Shown here one piece after another: positions 1 to 19,000 of a stretch of 64,000 nucleotides of DNA; the stretch's first letter is position 1; every line of letters starts with the position of its first letter. The stretch is taken from assembly GCF_042477335.2 (NCBI RefSeq), contig NC_091246.1:214085501-214149500 (forward strand), written 5' to 3'. The DNA is from Ovis canadensis. Lineage: Eukaryota; Chordata; Mammalia; Artiodactyla; Bovidae. Below the pieces are notes generated by a model. The model was not told where the DNA came from. It ran no database searches and was given only the letters and a program-made list of their open reading frames with translations. The translations under genes were made by a program, and so were the position numbers.

Positions 1-852
1 TTAATAATGATTATGGACCTTACTTCATTAGGAAAATTGAGACCACTCACCATGATCTCGCTCAACCCCTGTTCCCCCATCCAAATATTAATCACAAATG
101 TATCCATAACCAGAGGGAGCCTTCTTTCTCCTTGTTCAGAAAGCAAGCTATCCTTTCTGTGAACTGCTGGCTCCTCCTTATTCTCTTATCCTATTGCTTC
201 TGTATCTCCTGAGACTGTTAGTTGTTCACCTTTGAATTTCAACTGCTCCTTTTCTGCGGGCTTTTCTCCATCAGCCTGTAAACATGACTAAGACCCAACA
301 CTAACCTCCTGTTCCAATTCTTCTTCCTCTTCTATTCTAAACTTCATAGAAAGTGCTTCCCAGGGGCGGTCTGCATTTCCTTGCTTTTCTTTTCTGCCTC
401 AGCTCACCACGTCTCTCCCCAACCTCAGTCAGAATGTTTCTCAATGAGCAATTTGGTGATCTTCTATTTTCCAATGGAAAATGCTTTGTCTTCATTTGAT
501 TGACCCCTTTTTCTGATTCTGTGTGCTGTGGTTTGTTCCTTCACTCTTCGTGAAAATCTTAATCTCATTGGTTTCCAAGGCACCACTTTCCCTTGTTTCT
601 CCTAACTCTTTCTCTTAATCACTTAAACATTGGCATTTTCCAGGTCCTATCCTTAGGCTACTATTGCACCCACTTTAGTCCAATTAAGCTTATGAGGTTT
701 TTAATTATTGCCCATAGGTTTACAAAATCCCAAATCCAGACATTTTTTTCCCCGAGTGCTAGATAAGTATACATCTTCAGTCCCTTCTTCTTCCTTGCCT
801 GTTCAGCCTATCCATTTGGATGTCACTCAGCTCAAACTTAACATGCTGAAAA

Positions 853-1008
853 GCAAATTATTTTTTGTAATTGAAGTATGGCTAGTTTACAATATTATAC
901 TAATTTTCAATGTAAAATATGGTGATTTGAAATTTTCATAGATTACAGTTCATTTAAAGCAACTATGAAATATTGGCTCCATTTCCTGTGCTGTAAATAT
1001 ACCCCTGT
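853..1008 (-). mobile_element. L1 3' end fragment inside L2
   Basis: Reverse-oriented L1 3' UTR: a tract like 'gctagtttacaatattatac' leading to 'cctgtgctgtaaatatac'. Confidence 0.6.
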
Positions 1009-1240
1009 ACAAAGGCAAATTCTTGAGCTCTCTTCCCCAAACCTGTTCCTCAAACCATTTTTTCTGTCTTAACTTATGGTTCCAATCTTCCATTTGCTTA
1101 GTGCCCAAAACGTGAAGTCATCTTGAATTTTTTTCTTGTTCATTACGTCCAATCTACCAATAAATCCTGTCCTTTCTATCATCAAAATATATTCAGAGTC
1201 TGATCACTTTCACCAATTGCACTGCCACCATCCTTATGTA

Positions 1241-1374
1241 CCCTGGAGGAGGGCATGGCAACCCACTCCAGTATTCCTGCCTGGAGAATCCCATGGACAG
1301 AGGAGCCTGGAGGGCTCCAGTCCATAGGGTCTCAAAGAGCTTGCCACAACTGAAGCAACTTAGCATGCATACAC
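1241..1374 (+). mobile_element. Bov-A type SINE, head missing
   Basis: Core phrases 'gcaacccactccagtattcc', 'tggagaatcccatggacag' and 'aggagcctgg' are present; the tRNA-derived head is absent. Confidence 0.88.
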
Positions 1375-1929
1375 GCATCCTTAACTAAGCTGCTGTCACA
1401 TCTCATCTGGATTATTTCAGTAACTCCTACTCAGACTCTCTGCTTCTGTTGCTGCTCCCCTCTAGTCTCTTCTGTATTGAGCAACAAGAGTGGATTCCTG
1501 GCCATCTTTCTGACCTTATCTCCTATCACTGTACCCAGAAAACACTTTTATGACACCACATATGTTCCAAGGCCATCATGCTTCCCTTATGTTCCTCCTG
1601 GAGCATTCTGTCACATGTATATGCATGACTCTCTCATGTTAATAAATCTTTATGTAACTATCTATCAGGAAGGACTTCTTAGTATATTATATAAAATAAC
1701 TCTTCCCCATCATCCTTTCCTAGTCCCACTTTACATTTTCTTGGTGACTCTTTGTTTTTTCTTACCATCACTGACATATTACACATACGCTTTTTCCTTG
1801 GGTTTTAAAATACTAAACTCTTATTATTGACTCATGGTATATTTGTTTATTTAATTACCCAGTTGTCTGTTTGTTTTTGATGCATAGCTATAAGCTCATC
1901 ACTTAATATAGAAACTAGAAACACGGATC

Positions 1930-2480
1930 ATTATATATTTAATTTTAAAATTAAGATGTAAGTTTTCCTCTCACACCACCACTACAGTGTAAGTTCTATG
2001 AGTATAAGGATTTGTTTTGTTCCTTCCGTGTACGCAGCATCTAGAATAGTACCTGACACACGGGCACTGGAAAATGAAGTAAGCACTGCCTATTTATGAC
2101 ATACCAATATTTTCAAGGGTAATGTGAATTTCAAGATGTCTAAAACCAGAATTAACCTTCCACATCCTTACCTAGGTTCTCGTTTCTCTTTCCACACTCC
2201 TTCCCTTGACTCTGCTCCCCAGAAGCACAGAATTTCTTTGAGCACTCCCTCCATGCCTTTGCTCACGCTAACTTCTCTGCCTGGAGGAGACCATCTACCA
2301 CCGCAAAGGCCCCAGGACACCTGTATAACTCCTCTCCAAGAAGCTCACCAGTCACTCCCTCAAAGATGCCATCTCTGCCCCTTCCTTTCCCCTTTCCTCT
2401 CTCAGGGTTCTCCCATGCCAGTCGCTGTCCCTTAGGCTCACACACTATACTTCTCTAACTATTTTCTCCAAGAGGCCAAG
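1930..2480 (+). mobile_element. L2/MIR-type ancient fragments
   Basis: 'agtacctgacacacgggcac' near 2050 resembles the L2/MIR 3' phrase; 2130-2480 resembles the L2 'tttgctcacgct...ctgcctgga' region. Strongly diverged. Confidence 0.4.
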
Positions 2481-2489
2481 AGCTCCTTG

Positions 2490-3395
2490 AAGTTCAGGAA
2501 GCAAATTGAAGCCTTTACCCATGACCTCTTCCAACTTCCTCAGAAAATAAATAGAAACAGACATTAGTATGCCTGGTTCACAGATTGCAAAATTAATTTC
2601 AGAGGAGGAGAAAAAGTCCAGAACCCCTCAGGAATCCTCTCGAGAGCGCTTTATTCCTATCACTTGGGTAGAGGCATCATTCCTCTTGTCTTTGGTAAAC
2701 TTTGCTATAAGCCTGGGTTCCTCCTTGTGCCCCTCTGGAAGGTAACCATGGATACTGGTTTTGAGCTGGCACAAAAACTTTCAGTTAGTGGAGGCTACAA
2801 GTGGTTTTCAGGATGCCTAGAGAGTTTTGGGGTGAAGGGACAAAGCCCAGAAACACTGACATAGGTAAGACCTTTGCCTTGGGTTCCTGGTCTGGATGTA
2901 TTTCATTTAGGGTGGGCCCTAAAGCTCAGCAGAGTCCCTAAAAGTTGACAGGTCTGACTAGGATATAAACTAGCTTTCAGTTGAAAACCAAAGAGAATCC
3001 CAGACATCTTTTCTTGGAGAGCAGGACCCCCTCTGTGAAATCTGAAGCAGAGTGTTGACACAACCAATACCAGCAGCAATCCTGGGCTCCTGGGGTGATC
3101 CAAGACACAAAGTCTGGAGACAACAGGTCTCCTGTCTCCAGTCAAAGGGAGCTTCCAGCAGCAACTTGTCCACACCCACATTCTTGCCCCAAAACTGTGT
3201 TTCTTTTCGTAGCCCAGGACCATAGGCAGGCAGGAGATATTCACACTCAGGGCGTCTCCCTGAGGCACCTTCATCTCCTCTGAGCCCTTACTGACACCTG
3301 GGAGGGGGCCAAAGAGCATTCTCCCTTCTAGGGGTCCTGGGTCTTCCCTGCCATCACTTTATTCTCAAACAAGGCACGTCTGAAGAGTAGAGATC
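2490..3395. other. Flank upstream of the FAM237A CpG region
   Basis: No gene or clear repeat recognised. Frames of 60-140 codons occur on both strands with no family resemblance and overlap one another, so none is called. Distal promoter elements could be here. Confidence 0.4.
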
Positions 3396-3399
3396 TGGG

Positions 3400-3819
3400 G
3401 AGCCCCACTCGCTCCTAGACGGGCGCGGAACTGGGTCCCAACTTTCCAGTTTCGGCCGACCGAGTTTCGCCTCTCAAGGTAGGACCAGGAAGCCAATCGC
3501 ACCAACGCTCGATTGAGCAGTGTGGGTGTGGGTCAGAGTCAAAGAAGTGTGTGCCGCTAAGCCTGCTTGTTTCCTGGAGCGAAATCTTAAGGGGAGGGAG
3601 AGAAGAAGAGGGTGTGGGAGATGGAATTGGGGGCGAGAGGTGCCGGCCTTTTCCCGGGGCGTTTTGACGTAGACTTGAAGAGGCGCCGAGCACTCCCACT
3701 GCTTAAGAAGAGACACCGTAGCCATCAGGACGCCGAAGCTGGGGACTGTCGCTTGCTCGGGGAGCAGTCTGAGCATTTCCTCTCCACGCACTCTGAGGAA
3801 TCCAGAGAGGGCTGCAAAG
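3400..3819 (+). promoter_or_regulatory. FAM237A: CpG-rich promoter and probable 5' UTR exon 1 of FAM237A
   Basis: Between about 3.38 and 4.16 kb the sequence changes from AT-rich to GC-rich, with many CpG dinucleotides. A textbook donor, AAAG|GTAAGTG, lies at 3819/3820 and is the best U1 match in the neighbourhood. A CRE-like TGACGT is at 3665-3670. No TATA box is evident, as usual for CpG promoters. The transcription start cannot be fixed from sequence. A 71-codon frame here is probably non-coding, since the real ATG is in exon 2. Confidence 0.6.
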
Positions 3820-9993
<6,174 letters not shown>

Positions 9994-10607
9994 ATCTAAC
10001 CTCAGAGCTACACACATCTTGGCATTTAAACAAATATATATATATTTTTCTTGACTATTGATCATTCATTTACTTGAAATGGTGGGAGTATAAAAAGATA
10101 AATATTAAGCCACATTGTCTCAGAGTACTTAGCTTCATTCTTTTAGGCTTCTAGCACATTCCTTCAAATGGTGACACTGCTGTCAGATCATCCCACTGTC
10201 TGAATGAGAGGACCTGTGCATGCTAAGTTGCTTAGTTTAGTCTGACTCTTTGCGACCCAATGGACTGTAGCCCCCAGACTCCTCTGTCCATGGGATTCTC
10301 CAGGCAAGAATGCTGGAGGGGTTTGGATGGGTCTACTCAGATTCTTTGTATTCATTTTGGTCATTGTTTTGGGGTATTAACATTGTTAATGAACTAGAGT
10401 GCTAGACACTTAATTTGAATACACTGCATGGCTTCAAAGACATCAATCACTGAATTACTTATGCACAGGCATATGAGACTATGCTTACTAATTACCTGAA
10501 TCTTGTTTGAAAGAATATTTTTTAATATTTTGAACTGAGTGATGCAAAAAACAAAATGAAACAACTGGAAAATAAAGCATTCTACTAACAGAAACAAAAT
10601 TAATAAA
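9994..10607 (+). terminator. FAM237A: FAM237A 3' UTR with candidate polyadenylation signals
   Basis: AATAAA hexamers at 10571-10576 and 10602-10607 are the first canonical signals after the stop; a weaker GATAAA occurs near 10098. A Bov-A fragment (10217-10322) would lie inside this UTR. The true end is uncertain. Confidence 0.4.
10217..10322 (-). mobile_element. Bov-A type SINE fragment
   Basis: Reverse of the Bov-A end: 'gcatgctaagttgctta', 'tctgactctttgcgaccc', 'cctctgtccatgggattctc'. Lies in the candidate FAM237A 3' UTR. Confidence 0.85.
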
Positions 10608-10609
10608 AG

Positions 10610-11455
10610 CTCTGGACCCCAAGTAACGTTACTGAAGTCTTTTTATTTCAACATTCAGTGTTACCGTTAATGATAATCCAAACTCTAACAAAATAGCAGT
10701 AAGTATAAATTTTTTCTCCAATTAGTATATTTTCTATTGGATTAAATATTAAGACTATAATTGATAACACTTTGCTTTGAAAAACAAACTAAAAATTAAA
10801 AAAGCATTATAAGAAAAGAACCCATAAAAATATTTTTCCTCAAAATGACCAGGCCTGAATAAGGTTCATCACAAAGAAGTCCAATTAGCAAATTTATTTG
10901 AGTTCCAGACACAATGCTATTTTTATCTCTAATTATGCTCATCTCGCCAGTCATTTCTGACTATTATAACTGATGGTTGAAAACCAGTTTGAATTTCAGC
11001 TATGTTAGCAATTCACTTGCTTTCCTAGATCCATAAGTGTTTTCACTTAAGGTTTAGGGCCTCCTTAAATGATAAATCTTACCCAAAGGGTTAATATTAG
11101 AAGATATAGCTGCATCTGAAGATTCACCAAAGTCTGGGGAAGGAAGTGAAAACAGGAACCAGCCTCAGCTTTAACTTGATTAGAAGAATGAGCACATTAA
11201 GAGCTGCCATTCTTTGACTACCATTTCTACAGAGGGTCGTGGATTTGCCTTTGTGCTACTTTCACTAATGAAGCAATCAATTTCTTAAAAAGTATCACAT
11301 AAACTCATTATCTGTTACACATCGTTGAAGAGATGCCATTCTTGCAAGGCTTGCCCCTTACTCCTCCTACACCTCGGTACTACATGAGAGGGGCTGCCAA
11401 GTTTTTCTGATGCTTTGTGAGCCATCTAGTCTCTGGTGCAATTAATCAATTCTGT
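10610..11455. other. Intergenic region between convergent genes
   Basis: AT-rich single-copy-looking DNA between the ends of FAM237A and DYTN. Nothing recognised. Confidence 0.4.
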
Positions 11456-11459
11456 CTTT

Positions 11460-11712
11460 GTAGAATGCAAGCAGCTGTAGACAACATGTAAATACATGAA
11501 CATGGCAGTGTTCCAATAAAACTTTGCTTGTGGACACTGAAATCTGACTCCAAGTCATTTTCAAGTGTTAGAAAACATTATTCTTCATTTGACCTTTTCC
11601 AATTATTATTTTTTTTTAATGTAATAACCTCTCTTCATTCACAGCCAGTACAAAACTGGCAGTAGGCAGATTTGACCCTTGGGCTGTAGTTTGCTGACTG
11701 GTGCTCTGGGGC
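11460..11712. mobile_element. hAT-type (Charlie/MER group) DNA transposon relic
   Basis: 'gtgttccaataaaactttg' and the end 'ttgggctgtagtttgctgac' match the non-autonomous hAT element ending ggccgtagtttgccgaccc. Subfamily not assigned. Confidence 0.6.
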
Positions 11713-12027
11713 ATCCTTATCAAACTTGTAAGGAACAAGATGGGAGGAAGTAAGAAAGAGTGAATATGCTGAATAACAAAACCAAAAAAAACCCCAAAAA
11801 CCCTCATGTTAGGCTGAAAAGCAAATTCAAAAAGATTAGGATGTTTGAACAGGAGTAACATAGTCCTAACCCTACCCAGCTGGACATTATTTCACTTTGG
11901 AAACATTACTAGAAGTTATGGATCATATGAAAAAGAGCACACAGTCTCTCTAAATGTAAGACAAACTGCACATCCAGACAATAGGTGAAATAATGGAACC
12001 AAAGCTATTTTTATTGAAAGTTGAAAG

Positions 12028-12215
12028 CAGTGGTTGGAGTACAGGCTCAAGAGCTGGGTTCGAACCTCAACTTCATCAAGTAGTGACCAAACGACTTAGG
12101 ACAAGTTACTGACCATCTTTGTGCCTTAATTTTCTTATAAAATGAGATATCTATTTACTAGGTTTGTGGTGAGGTTTAAATGAGCTAGTATATATATGGT
12201 GTGTAGAAGCTAAAC
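12028..12215 (+). mobile_element. MIR SINE
   Basis: 'gagctgggttcgaacctcaa', 'acaagttactgaccat', 'aaatgagatatct' and 'gtgaggtttaaatgagctag' are MIR landmarks in order. Confidence 0.8.
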
Positions 12216-12371
12216 ACTCTCCCAATTAAAAAAAATGTTAGCTACTACTTTGAACTTTATTCAGTTAAATACCCTAATCATACACACAGAGGAGGGAAGC
12301 ACACAAGTCCTTTGATCAAATTCATTGAATGTGAGATTTTAGTGAGAAACATTTATGGTTTTTAAAATAAA

Positions 12372-12560
12372 TTTATTCTGAGATAATTGCTGAGACATAC
12401 ACATTGTAAGAGCTAATACAGAGACATCCTATTTACCCTTCATCCGGGTTCCCTCCATAGTAACATCTTGCATGACCATAGTACAATAACAACCGGAGAA
12501 CTGACACTGGTAGAATCTGGTTTATTCAGATCTGACCAGTTCTGCAGGCACCCATGTGTG
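12372..12560. mobile_element. Old L1 3' UTR-like fragment
   Basis: 'gtaacatcttgcatgacc' and 'atagtacaataacaaccgg' recall the L1MC/ME 3' region. A short (tg)n run follows at about 12553. Confidence 0.45.
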
Positions 12561-12958
12561 TGTGTTTTGTTCTTTGCCACGCCTGTTCTCCAGCAGAAGC
12601 ATCTGGACAGAAAATCATGTCATCAATTCGAAAATTTAGATATTCAAGAAGATAGTTGCACAAATTCCTGTAGACCACACACTTGAATACGACTACCAAT
12701 GTATTCAAAGAAAGGGCCTGTATTGGAAGCACAGCACAAGTAGATTTTAATTGCTGCTTCTTTCCATTTCCCTCTACCCATCCTCACTCCCAAGGCTTTA
12801 CTCTGAAGAACTAAGACACAAGAGTAGAGAGGTTAAAAAAATAAATTTTCATCATGCTTCACACCAGACTATCAAGAAAGAGGTTTCGTGCGGTCAGTAC
12901 AGATTTTGAAAACACGTTTTGTGATCACCTTAAGGGGCCTTGGTATCTGGGTTCCTTT
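12521..12958 (-). terminator. DYTN: Probable DYTN 3' UTR
   Basis: On the - strand the first AATAAA-type hexamer after the stop is near 12521-12526 (tttatt on +). A decayed L1 3' piece overlaps the distal end. Weakly supported. Confidence 0.25.
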
Positions 12959-13062
12959 TCACTTCAGGTTGGTCAAGGTAATCTGATCAATAAGGGCAGA
13001 GAAGGCCCTGCACACTCGCTCAGCTCCACAATATAGGTCCAGGTTTACTGAAGATTGCAGGT
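12959..13062 (-). pseudogene. DYTN: DYTN terminal coding exon, no longer reachable in frame
   Basis: 104 nt from acceptor tgttgatttcag to TGA at 12959-12961. It encodes [20 protein letters not shown] and ends QITLTNLK, clearly the human C terminus ([16 protein letters not shown]) as remembered. It stays open itself but lies behind the two stops and the frameshift. Found only by homology, 14 kb from the previous exon. Confidence 0.9.
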
Positions 13063-16000
13063 CTGAAATCAACAAACAAGAAAGTCCTTCAGAGAAAGCA
13101 CCTGTAGGTCCTTAAACTGATCTTAATAAAGTTCTAGCACAGAGAAGAACTAAAATCCATCTCTCTTCAGTTCCTGGTGGCAATGCTCTTTCTCTAAGCT
13201 AGCCTGCAAATGAGATGGGTATCATTTACCATGATCAGTTACCAATCGAGACAAGTTGTGGTTCTTAAAGAGAATTTTCCCATAGGTTCAAGCAAAATTC
13301 TGAGTAGCCAGAAAGCCCACTCTTGAGCAGCAGTTTTCAAAGTCTGGTGTATGTTGAAATCATCTTTGTTTGTTGTGTTAGTTGCTCAGCCATTTCTGAC
13401 TCTTTATGATCACATGGACTGTAGCCTGCTAGTCTCCCCATCTGTGGAATTCTCCAAACAAGAATACTGGAGTTGGTTGCCATTTCCTTCTCCAGGGGAT
13501 CTTTCTGACCCAGGGATTGAAGCTGGGTCTCCTGCACTGCAGGCAGATTCTTTACCAACTGAGCCACCAAGGAAAACCTAAAATCACCTGGAGAGTATTA
13601 AAACAGATTGCTAGGTCGCAGGTTCAGGGTTCAGATTCAGTATATATGAGGGTTAATTTTATGTGTCAATTTGAATAGACTGTGGTGCTTGGATATTTAG
13701 TAAAATATTTTTCTGCGTGTATCTGTGCAGGTGTTTCTGGATGAGGTTAACATTTAAATGAGTAGACTGAGCAGAGCAGAGTGCCCTCCCTAATTAGGTG
13801 GATAGAACTCATCCAATCAATTGAAGGCTTGAATAGAAAAGGTCTGAGTAAGAGAATTCCTTCTGCCTGATTGTTTTCCAGCGGAGACATCAATTTTCTC
13901 CTGCTTTTGGACTCAAAAGGAGACATCAGTTCTGGAGAACTCAGACTGCTATAGCATATCGGGGATGGGACCCAAGAAATTATGTTCCTGATAGGTTCCT
14001 GGGTGATACTGATGCTGGCCTAGGGACGATGCTTTGAGACCTCTGCTCTAGAGTTACTGATTAATGGTTTGAGTGGTCCCCTATGATCTATTGTAATAGG
14101 AATCGTGCTCTAGAAAGATCTTCAGTTTGGCAATTATCAACCAAAAAATGGATATGCATAACTTTTAAGCTAAAAGTTCCACTTCTAGGAATTGATCCTA
14201 CAAACATATTTACATATGAGTACAAATATATACGCCATAAGGATACTCACCAAAACATTCTTATGCTAATAAAAAATTGAGAGCAACTTAATTACACACC
14301 AATAAGTAAATTATTGTATATTTATACCCTTGGATATTATGTAGCACTTTAAAAATGACATAGCTCAATGTCTAAGGTATATTGGCAAGTGAAAAGAGCA
14401 AAAACAAGTACAATCTAATTTATGTTAAGAAAAGAGAGACACATAAATGCAAAGAAAAAAAGTCTGAAGAAAAATTCACTAAACTGCCAACAGTGTTTAC
14501 TTCTGAGAAACAGGTGTCAGGTCATGATGGTGAATTCATTTTTAAAAGGTATGTGCACTTGGTCATTTTAATTTTACGATGAGCATGTTGCATAATATTG
14601 TTTGTGTAATTAATAAAAATAAGATCGCAGGAAACAAAAACTTGGAAAGGCTTATTTTGTTAGTTATACACTTTAGTTACGTGATTTATTTTGGCTCCAT
14701 CTGTGCTGTTTTCTGTTGAACATAAGAGGAGAGGGTTCATGCCTTTTTTTTTTACTGTTTATTCTCTAACACTGCTCCAGAACTACAAGAACCTTGAATA
14801 AATAATATTCTATTGCCCAAATAAAATCTTGTCCAGAGGCAAACTTATTTTAGAATATTTTGTTTCTCAACCCATAGTTATAAAAACTTTAAATACAGTA
14901 ATAAAGAATAGAGAAACAACATTCAATTTCATACATTTTTAAAAAATATTTAGGTTTTTTTTTTAAGTTCCAGTCCCTTGAAACGTTAAAATAGCCAAAG
15001 ATATGTACCTAGAGTTGACTGTGGCTCACATCATCAGCTCCTTATTGCAAATTTCAGGCTTAAAGTGAAGAAAGTACAGAAAATCACTAGGCCAATTGAG
15101 TACGACCTAAATTAAATCCTTTATGTTTATACAATAGAAGTGACAAATAGATTCAAGGGATTAGATCTGGTACAGAGAGTGCATAAGGAATTATGGACAG
15201 AAGTTCATAACATTGTACAGGAAGCAGTGACCAAAACCATCCAAAAGAAAAAGAAATGCAAGAAGGCAAAGTGGTTGTCTAAGGAGGCTTTACACATAGC
15301 TAAGGAAAGAAGAGAAGCAAAAGCAAGGGAGAAAGGAAAAGATATACGCAGTTGAATGCAGAGTTCCAGGGAATAACAAGCAGGGATAAAAGGCCTTATT
15401 AAATGAACAGTACAAAGAAGTAGAGGAAAAAAGTGTTACAGGAAAGACTAGAGACTGCTTCAAGGAAACTGGAGATATCAAGGGAATATTTTGTGAAAGG
15501 ATGAGCACGATAAAGGACAGAAACGGTAAGGACCTAACAGCAGCAGAAGATATTAAGGAGAGGTGGCAAGGATACATAGAAAAGCTGTATGAAAAAAGCT
15601 TTAATGATTTGGATATCCATGATGGTGTGACCATTCACCTAGAGCCAGACATCCTGGAGTGTGAAGTCAAGTGGGCCTTAGGAAGAAGCATCACTGTGAA
15701 CAAAGCTAGCGGAGGTGATGGAATTCCAGCTGAGCTATTTCAAATCCTAAAAGATGATGCTGTGAAAGTGCTGCCCTCAATACACCAGCAAATTTGAAAA
15801 ACTCAGCAGTGGCCACAGGACTGGAAAAGGTTCATTCCAACCCCAAAGAAGGTCAGTGCCAAAGAATGTTCAAACTACTGCCCAGCTGTGCTCATTTCAC
15901 ATGCTAGCAAGGTAATGCTCGAAATCCTTCAAGCTAGGCTTCAACAGTATGTGAACTGAGAACTTCCAGATGTACAAGCTGGACTTAGAAAAGGCCAAGG

Positions 16001-19000
16001 AACCAGAGATTAAATCACCAGTATCTGTTGGGTCATAGAAAAAGCAAAGGAATTCCAGAGAAATATCTACTTCTGCTTCATTGACTATGCTAAAGCCTTC
16101 AACTGTGTGGATTACAACAAACTATGGGAAATTCAAGAGATGGGAATATCAGAACACCTTACCTGCCTCTTCAGAAACCTGTGTGCAGGTTAAGAAGCAA
16201 CAGTTAGAGCCGGTCATGGAACAATGGACTGGTTCCAAATTGGGAAAGGAGCACATTAAGGCTGTTCAGGTATGATTAAAAGGAGAGGAGACGTGTCCTA
16301 CCACCTCCTAAAATCCTTCTTGTTGGAATCCGTCTTGACTGAGCAATGCATGTGCCACCAGGAAGGACCCTGAGTCAGAATGATTGGCTAGAGACAACCC
16401 AGAAACTAATCCCATCACCATAAAACCCAAGACTGTGAGCCATATGGCAGAGCAGTTCTCCTGGGTTCCTTTACCCTCCTGCTCTCTGCCCGGGCACCTT
16501 TTTCCAATTAAGTCTCTTGCTTTGTCAGCATGTGTGTCTCCTCAGACAATTCACTTCCATGTGTTATACAAGAGCCCACTTTTGGGCCCTGGAAGGGGTC
16601 CCCCTTCCTATAACAGGAACAAGTATGAAATCAGTGTGCATGGGTGCATGCTAAGTTGTTTCAGTTGGGTCCAACTCTTTGTGACCCTATGGACTGTAGC
16701 CTGCCAGGCTCGTCTGTCCATGGAACTCTCCAGGCAATTCACCATGGAATAGGTTACCATGCCCTCCTGCAGGTGATCTGCCTGACCCAGAGATCAAACC
16801 TATATCTCTTACATCTCCTGCATTGGCAGGTGGATTCTTTGCCACTGTGTCACGCAACAGTCCAGAGGAAATTGCAATGGGAAAATAATTCACTTGAATG
16901 TAACTAACAATCTATCTGGGCTGTGAATGAATTAAGGATGTGAGAGAAGGCTATCAAAATAATGGGCACAGAGGTTTAAACATATTAGATTATCTAGTCT
17001 GTATTACTATCCTGGCAATGGAAATACTGAGCCCATGCTTTCCTTACTAGAATAATTAATTAGGCAAACCAATATATATTGAATATTTACCCTGGACTAA
17101 GACCTCTCTCTTGAGCTCCAGATTGTACATGATGATTGCCTCTGATATTTCCATTTGGTTCTTTCCAAGCAGTTCACATTTAATGTGTTCAAAACAGAAC
17201 TCCTGATGTGTTGACCTCTGTCTCAGCTTTCCCAGCTTTCCTCATTGTAATAAGTATATAAACTTCCACCCAGGCTAAGCCACTGTCACTTGCCTAGACT
17301 ACAATAGGCTCTCATCCAGTCTGTTTACAAACACTCTTGCCCTTCTTCAAGTCATTTTCCACATAATGTCAGTTTTGTAAAAACAGAAATCTACCCCTTT
17401 CTAAATGAATGCCCAGTATCCAACACAGCTCTTAGCACATAAAGTTCAATTAGCATTTGTTGAATAAATGAATGATGAACCAACTAGACGCATTTTTTTC
17501 TACCTTCATGGAGCTTAATGCTAGAATTCCGTGTACCATTTCCTATCAAGGATTTTCATATATATGCATATATGTGTGTACATGTATATATGTAAGAGAG
17601 AAAGAGAGAAAGACTCACCAACACTTCAGTACATACTCTTAGGATTCCTAGGCAGTATATCTACGTATACCTTCATGGCTACTTTTGAGAAGTCTATTTT
17701 CTAAATACTTGAGATAAAGATCCAGTGTTGCTTAAGCCCTGCTCTTTATTTTTCTACAATCTGCTGAAGTTCAAGCTTCATTTTCTGATTATTTAAAATA
17801 ATAGTTTAGATGACAGTTCCAGGTGGGGAAAAAAGGAAATGGAATAATTCTCCCACATCCCCCTTAACCTCGCCTCCTAACCCCATCATCACTCCCTTGC
17901 CTTGCCTTCTCATCCTTGAAACATGCTGTGGTAAACAGAAGGCAAGGAGAGATGGAAGAGAAGTAGAGGAAAGAATTTCAGAAATTTACATAGGAAATTT
18001 CACTCATAAATGAAAAGAAAATAATTTAATGAGAAAGTAAGACTAGAGTATGCTGCCCTTTTTTGGTCACCATAAAAATAGTGTTAGACGCTCTCTCAAA
18101 TCTAATTTCTTTACTGCAAGTTTGAACAAATCATTTCCCACTGATTTTCAATCCAACATTTGGAATTTAAATTGGTTTGGGGAGACCCTTCTATACACTT
18201 CTTCTTTCCCAGTAAGTTCTCAGAGTCTCCTGAAATTCTGCTATCCTAGATCTTGATACTGAATGACTCTATTCAGTTATGTCAACAACTATGCCCAAGC
18301 TGACCGTGAAGCTTGCCATTTTTGTTGCATCTCCTGCACTGGCAGGTGTATTCTTTACACTAGCACTATCCAGGAAGCCCGAGTCATATAGTCATATAAA
18401 GTTCATCTTAATTTCCAAAACATGTTGATTTCTTAGCAAAGCTCCAACTCAGAAGGCTAGTCAGCTACTAGGATAATCACAACACTGAGTGAACATATTG
18501 ATAGTCTGAGTAAATCAGTATGTTACAAACTATACATCGTTCCAGTTTTTCTAACAATTCTCAAATAAAAAATAAAAAATTAAGGCAGTAAAATGATTAG
18601 ATACTTCCTGCTATTATCTGATGCATCTGTAACAGAGATAGAAATAAAATAAAAATGACCAATACCTTAATTCAGTTTGTTTGCCTTTCCACATCTTCAT
18701 AAGTGTGGTTATCACATTGTGTCTCTGATTACATTTGGTGTGATTTTGGTAGGCATGCATAGATTATGTACAAATTACAGGGCGTATTTTTATAATCCAT
18801 ATCAACAATGGCTAAATTGAGTTTACAAATAGGATTATATTCAATATATCACTAAATGAGGATACAAACTTAATAAGAAACATTTGAGTAAAGAATGGCA
18901 GTGTTAAACAAATTTAAAAAGTAGCCATGGAGATATACATAGATCCTATGCTTAAAAACCTCAAAGAAATTAAATTGATGTAAAAGAAATAAAACAATAA

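Larger units (their letters stand above)
340..1500 (+). mobile_element. L2 LINE fragment, interrupted by L1 and Bov-tA insertions
   Basis: Order of L2 3'-ORF landmarks is kept: a 'ctcaaacttaacatgctg' block, 'ccaaacctgttcctc', 'gtgaagtcatcttgaat', 'aatctaccaataaatcctgtc', 'ctcatctggattatttcag'. An L1 tail (853-1008) and a SINE (1241-1374) split it. Confidence 0.65.
13327..14047. mobile_element. MER5-type hAT element split by two later insertions
   Basis: Pieces 13327-13372, 13579-13648 and about 13975-14047 keep MER5 order ('cagttttcaaagtctgg', 'aaatcacctggagag', 'gatactgatgctgg', ending 'gcttttgagacctctgct'-like). A SINE and an older repeat sit between them. Confidence 0.65.

Noticed and set aside
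1477-1830. A 117-codon + strand frame with hydrophobic stretches.
   Set aside because: It starts in an L2 relic, has pyrimidine-driven hydrophobicity, and has no recognisable family or promoter.
16281-16615. Possible complete endogenous retrovirus at the LTR.
   Set aside because: Only a truncated LTR is present; a SINE follows directly and no gag, pol or env remnant was seen.
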